From Jackrogersella multiformis (lineage: Eukaryota; Ascomycota; Sordariomycetes; Xylariales; Hypoxylaceae), in the NCBI GenBank assembly GCA_902806575.1, contig CADCXD010000005.1, positions 1,984,001 to 2,048,000 on the forward strand: DNA of 64,000 nt, read 5' to 3'. The translations under genes were made by a program, and so were the position numbers. Below are positions 62,001-64,000 of this stretch, piece by piece; positions within the stretch are counted from its first letter, which is position 1; each line of letters opens with the position of its first letter. The notes under the pieces are model-generated. The model ran no database searches, was not told the origin of the DNA, and saw only the letters and a list, made by a program, of their open reading frames with translations.

Positions 62001-62744
62001 TGGTCCAAAAGCGGACTAGGTATTACCAGGGTTCTGGGCGCATGGCCCCGCAACCGGCCCCCAAAATAGCTCCAGGGCTTCTATGCGTCCTTCTTCGAGT
62101 CTTCGATACCTACCCTAGTATGCAGGCTGCATTCTTTAAACCGGGAGCCTATGACCTACCTTAAGTACCTACCTACTTCCAAGGTTACCTGTCACTGCCT
62201 ACTGCCTATTACCTACCTAGATACTTCCAAATGACTTAAATACCAACAATTTGGTGCCGCAACAGCACAGAAGTACTTTGATACAAAGGAAAGTACACTT
62301 TTTACGATTACCATCATTACCATTACCACCCTCCCTTTCTTACAACACGAAAGCTCCATATAGCCGAATCCAGATATGGGACATCAGTTTATACCAAATT
62401 TGGATTTAGTGGTTCCCGAAAAATCCCATAGCCCTGACGCAGTTGGCTGGGGCCTTTGCTGACAAGCTACAGGGGTAGAACGTGGCCTCGTACACTTTGT
62501 ACACCCCTAAACCCACATGTTTGAGACTTGAACTTTTCGGTACACATCCTCCCAGGCGTGACTACTATCGAGGCTGAAGGAACCGCAGCACTTCTGAATA
62601 TGTCATCACGAATCCCCGTAGGGTGGATGGGGGGGAGGGGGCCCTTGCTCGCCAACAGACCCCAGTACCCGACCCAGCTCAAGCCAGGAACGAGCCGCCG
62701 GCCACTTAGTTCATCGAGCTATGTATGTATAGGCCCTGGCAAGA

Positions 62745-62752
62745 TATATAAG
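62745..62752 (+). promoter_or_regulatory. TATA box of the FGRSGYN-repeat gene
   Basis: TATATAAG lies 228 bases before the start codon. With a usual 30-base spacing this places transcription start near 62780 and leaves a leader of about 200 nt that is A/C-rich and G-poor (CATCACCATCACAG, CAACAAGAACAACAAG), the style of highly expressed fungal genes. Confidence 0.6.
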
Positions 62753-62979
62753 ACGGATGGCTCCCCTAGCTCTAAGGCATCATTCCTCATCACCATCACA
62801 GAAACAACAAGAACAACAAGAACAGCTAGACAAAACATCTAACACATACATCTACTTCGCAACCTATCTAACATCTCAAACGACCTACACAAGTGATCCT
62901 GCTTTCCTATATAGTATCATATTCCTTCACCATTTCATCTTTCGATCTTATATCACATATACAACCACCAATAATCACA

Positions 62980-63213
62980 ATGGGTGCCTTCACTTTCACC
63001 ACTGCTCCTCAAATGGCCAACTTTGGCCGAAGCGGATACAACAAGGACGGTGACAGCGAAGACGACAAGCGAAACTTCGGACGAAGCGGCTACAACAAGG
63101 ACGACTCTGATGACGACAACAAGAAGTGCTTCGGCCGCAGTGGATACAACAAGGACGGCGACGAGGACGACAGCCGGTCCTTGGCTAACTTCGGCCGGAG
63201 CGGCTACAACTAA
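62980..63213 (+). CDS. Small repeat protein with four FGRSGYN units
   Basis: The product is 77 aa and I do not recognise a family. It starts MGAFTFTTAPQMA and then has four copies of the invariant heptapeptide FGRSGYN (preceded by N, N, C, N). The first three are followed by KD and an Asp/Glu-rich spacer ending in KR, KK or SRSLA; the protein ends at the fourth GYN. The start is the ATG in AATCACAATGGGT, a good fungal context; no upstream in-frame ATG exists before a stop. No signal peptide, membrane helix or CAAX box is present. Dibasic KR and KK between repeats recall Kex2-processed precursors, but without a signal peptide that needs an unseen upstream exon. The alternative is a cytosolic low-complexity repeat protein. 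Wobble positions differ between copies while the peptide does not. Confidence 0.75.
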   Translation: MGAFTFTTAPQMANFGRSGYNKDGDSEDDKRNFGRSGYNKDDSDDDNKKCFGRSGYNKDGDEDDSRSLANFGRSGYN

Positions 63214-63638
63214 GAGCTCGACACCCAACGGCGATGAAAACAAAAACAATTAGACCGTTTGGTTCTCTTGCCGCTCGCTGCGGATACAGACCAACAATAA
63301 TCTCTCGCCTTCACTCTAAAGCTAGCTCGCGCCGCGATTGTACGACCATGTACCAACACGCTCAATGCGATTTCCTTTGTCTCTGCATAGACCGGCGCTG
63401 GAACATCATCTAGCATTTACACCATTGTATTATTATAGGGCTATACGATACCACGGGGAAAAAAACCATACCATAGACTATAGACTACTGCGTCAGCGCA
63501 ACCTTGTATCACTAGCAGCATTGGGATCGAGATGGAATCTGATGACGGAAAGGAAAAGCATTTACGGGGCATTTGGGAGCATAAGGGCGGCGAGATAGGC
63601 GATTTATTTCTTTTTTATTTATTTCACCCTGAATCAAA
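63214..63638. other. Convergent 3' intergenic region
   Basis: This holds the 3' UTRs of the repeat gene (plus) and MSS1 (minus). No further gene is visible. Confidence 0.5.
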
Positions 63639-64000
63639 TCATTTTCCTACGCAGAACCTGTCTTGAAGTTAGTTTGATACACTAATGCAGTGATGGTGCC
63701 GGCACTTACTTCTCGAATATCACGCCAAGGATTTCCTCCACATCACCCGCCTCCCCACGCCCGGTAATCCGTCCAAGGTGATTAGCGGCGTGACGAAGGT
63801 GCTCGGCTACTATTGTGATATCGACGTCGACCCCTTGGACTTCGTCGTAGACCCCCCCATCGTCATTTAAATTAGCACTTGCTACGCTCTCGAGATAGGT
63901 TTCCAGATGCCTCCTACACTTCACGAGGAGCTGCCTCTGACGCTCGGTAACGCCATGAAGATCCTGCAAGGTGGCGGGAAGCGATGTCATACTCGCGAAC
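63639..64000 (-). CDS. MSS1: Mitochondrial tRNA-modification GTPase MSS1/MnmE, C-terminal part (cut by window edge)
   Basis: MSS1 (MnmE/GTPBP3) works with MTO1 to modify the wobble uridine of mitochondrial tRNAs. Only the C-terminal helical domain is in the window. Exon 63710-64000 (open at the edge) encodes VTERQRQLLVKCRRHLETYL, DITIVAEHLRHAANHLGRITG and RGEAGDVEEILGVIFE. A 52-nt intron (63658-63709, GTAAGT...CTAAC...CAG) then leads to a 19-nt last exon (63639-63657), which finishes the protein as KFCVGK. That is the universal FCxGK tail of the family, whose Cys takes part in the reaction. Without splicing the tail would be lost, so the intron is well supported. The 5' part lies beyond 64000. 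Confidence 0.93.

Larger units (their letters stand above)
54342..62979. other. 8.6-kb gene desert
   Basis: No gene could be supported on either strand. It contains inverted telomere-like repeats (55811-55847), an 11-bp inverted repeat pair (55935-55945 and 56036-56046), (TGTAT/TGCAT)-type low complexity at about 60900-60990, and many CCTAGGTA words (57268-57280, 57940, 58185-58240, 58670, 58770-58790, 60230, 60560, 61745-61790). The final 240 bases hold the promoter and leader of the FGRSGYN-repeat gene. Confidence 0.55.

Noticed and set aside
62893..62979. N-terminal extension of the FGRSGYN protein that looks hydrophobic (MILLSYIVSYSF...)
   Set aside because: It begins at GTG, not ATG, and an in-frame stop lies just upstream, so it cannot serve as a signal peptide unless an unseen spliced exon supplies a start.
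62757..63053. Open frame overlapping the start of the FGRSGYN gene in another phase
   Set aside because: Its ATG lies only a few bases after the TATA box, probably before the transcription start, and the product is translated leader sequence.

Overview
This is a stretch of a filamentous ascomycete genome (Pezizomycotina, most likely a Sordariomycete). The reasons are short GT-AG introns of about 50-130 nt with CTAAC/CTGAC branch sites, fungus-specific families (SAT4/rhodopsin-like membrane protein, DUF7025-AAA ATPase, RIT1, RAD9/Crb2-type checkpoint protein), and an LTR retrotransposon decayed by RIP-like C-to-T/G-to-A mutation. The gene-poor spacers are littered with a palindromic CCTAGGTACCTAGG-type word.

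Layout. 0.5-1.9 kb: Mediator subunit MED19. 3.7-5.9 kb: DUF676-like alpha/beta hydrolase with a charged tail. 6.1-7.5 kb (-): SAT4/PTH11-like seven-helix protein. 9.2-10.6 kb (-): RIT1. 11.4-12.3 kb: secreted triacylglycerol lipase. 13.19-20.91 kb (-): an RRM-type gene split in its coding exon by a 6.6-kb RIP-degraded Ty3/gypsy LTR element. 22.7-24.9 kb: AAA ATPase. 25.3-28.6 kb (-): M16-family zinc peptidase. 30.4-33.2 kb: seven-exon ZW10/Dsl1-type tethering subunit. 33.9-34.6 kb (-): TMEM14 family. 35.8-36.8 kb (-): conserved disordered protein. 36.8-43.2 kb: long non-coding spacer. 43.2-46.8 kb (-): RAD9/Crb2-like BRCT checkpoint protein. 47.2-52.3 kb (-): accessory group of an FrsA/Ayg1-like hydrolase, a small cysteine-rich secreted protein and an FAD monooxygenase. 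52.3-63.0 kb: gene desert holding a 760-bp fold-back element and head-to-head telomeric repeats. 62.98-63.21 kb: a small gene encoding four copies of an FGRSGYN peptide. 63.6 kb to the edge (-): 3' end of the mitochondrial tRNA-modification GTPase MSS1.

Housekeeping genes (MED19, RIT1, ZW10, TMEM14, RAD9-like, MSS1) are interspersed with accessory ones. No operon-like organisation is expected or seen. The 47-52 kb hydrolase, secreted protein and monooxygenase share strand and accessory character, but no synthase backbone is visible, so a metabolite cluster is only a possibility.

The two most notable items are the small FGRSGYN-repeat gene, whose peptide is invariant while its codons vary, and the gene interrupted by the RIPed retrotransposon, for which both gene halves, both LTRs and the target-site duplication can be read. 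Exon boundaries were inferred by eye from splice signals, phase and family similarity; no alignment or expression data were available.
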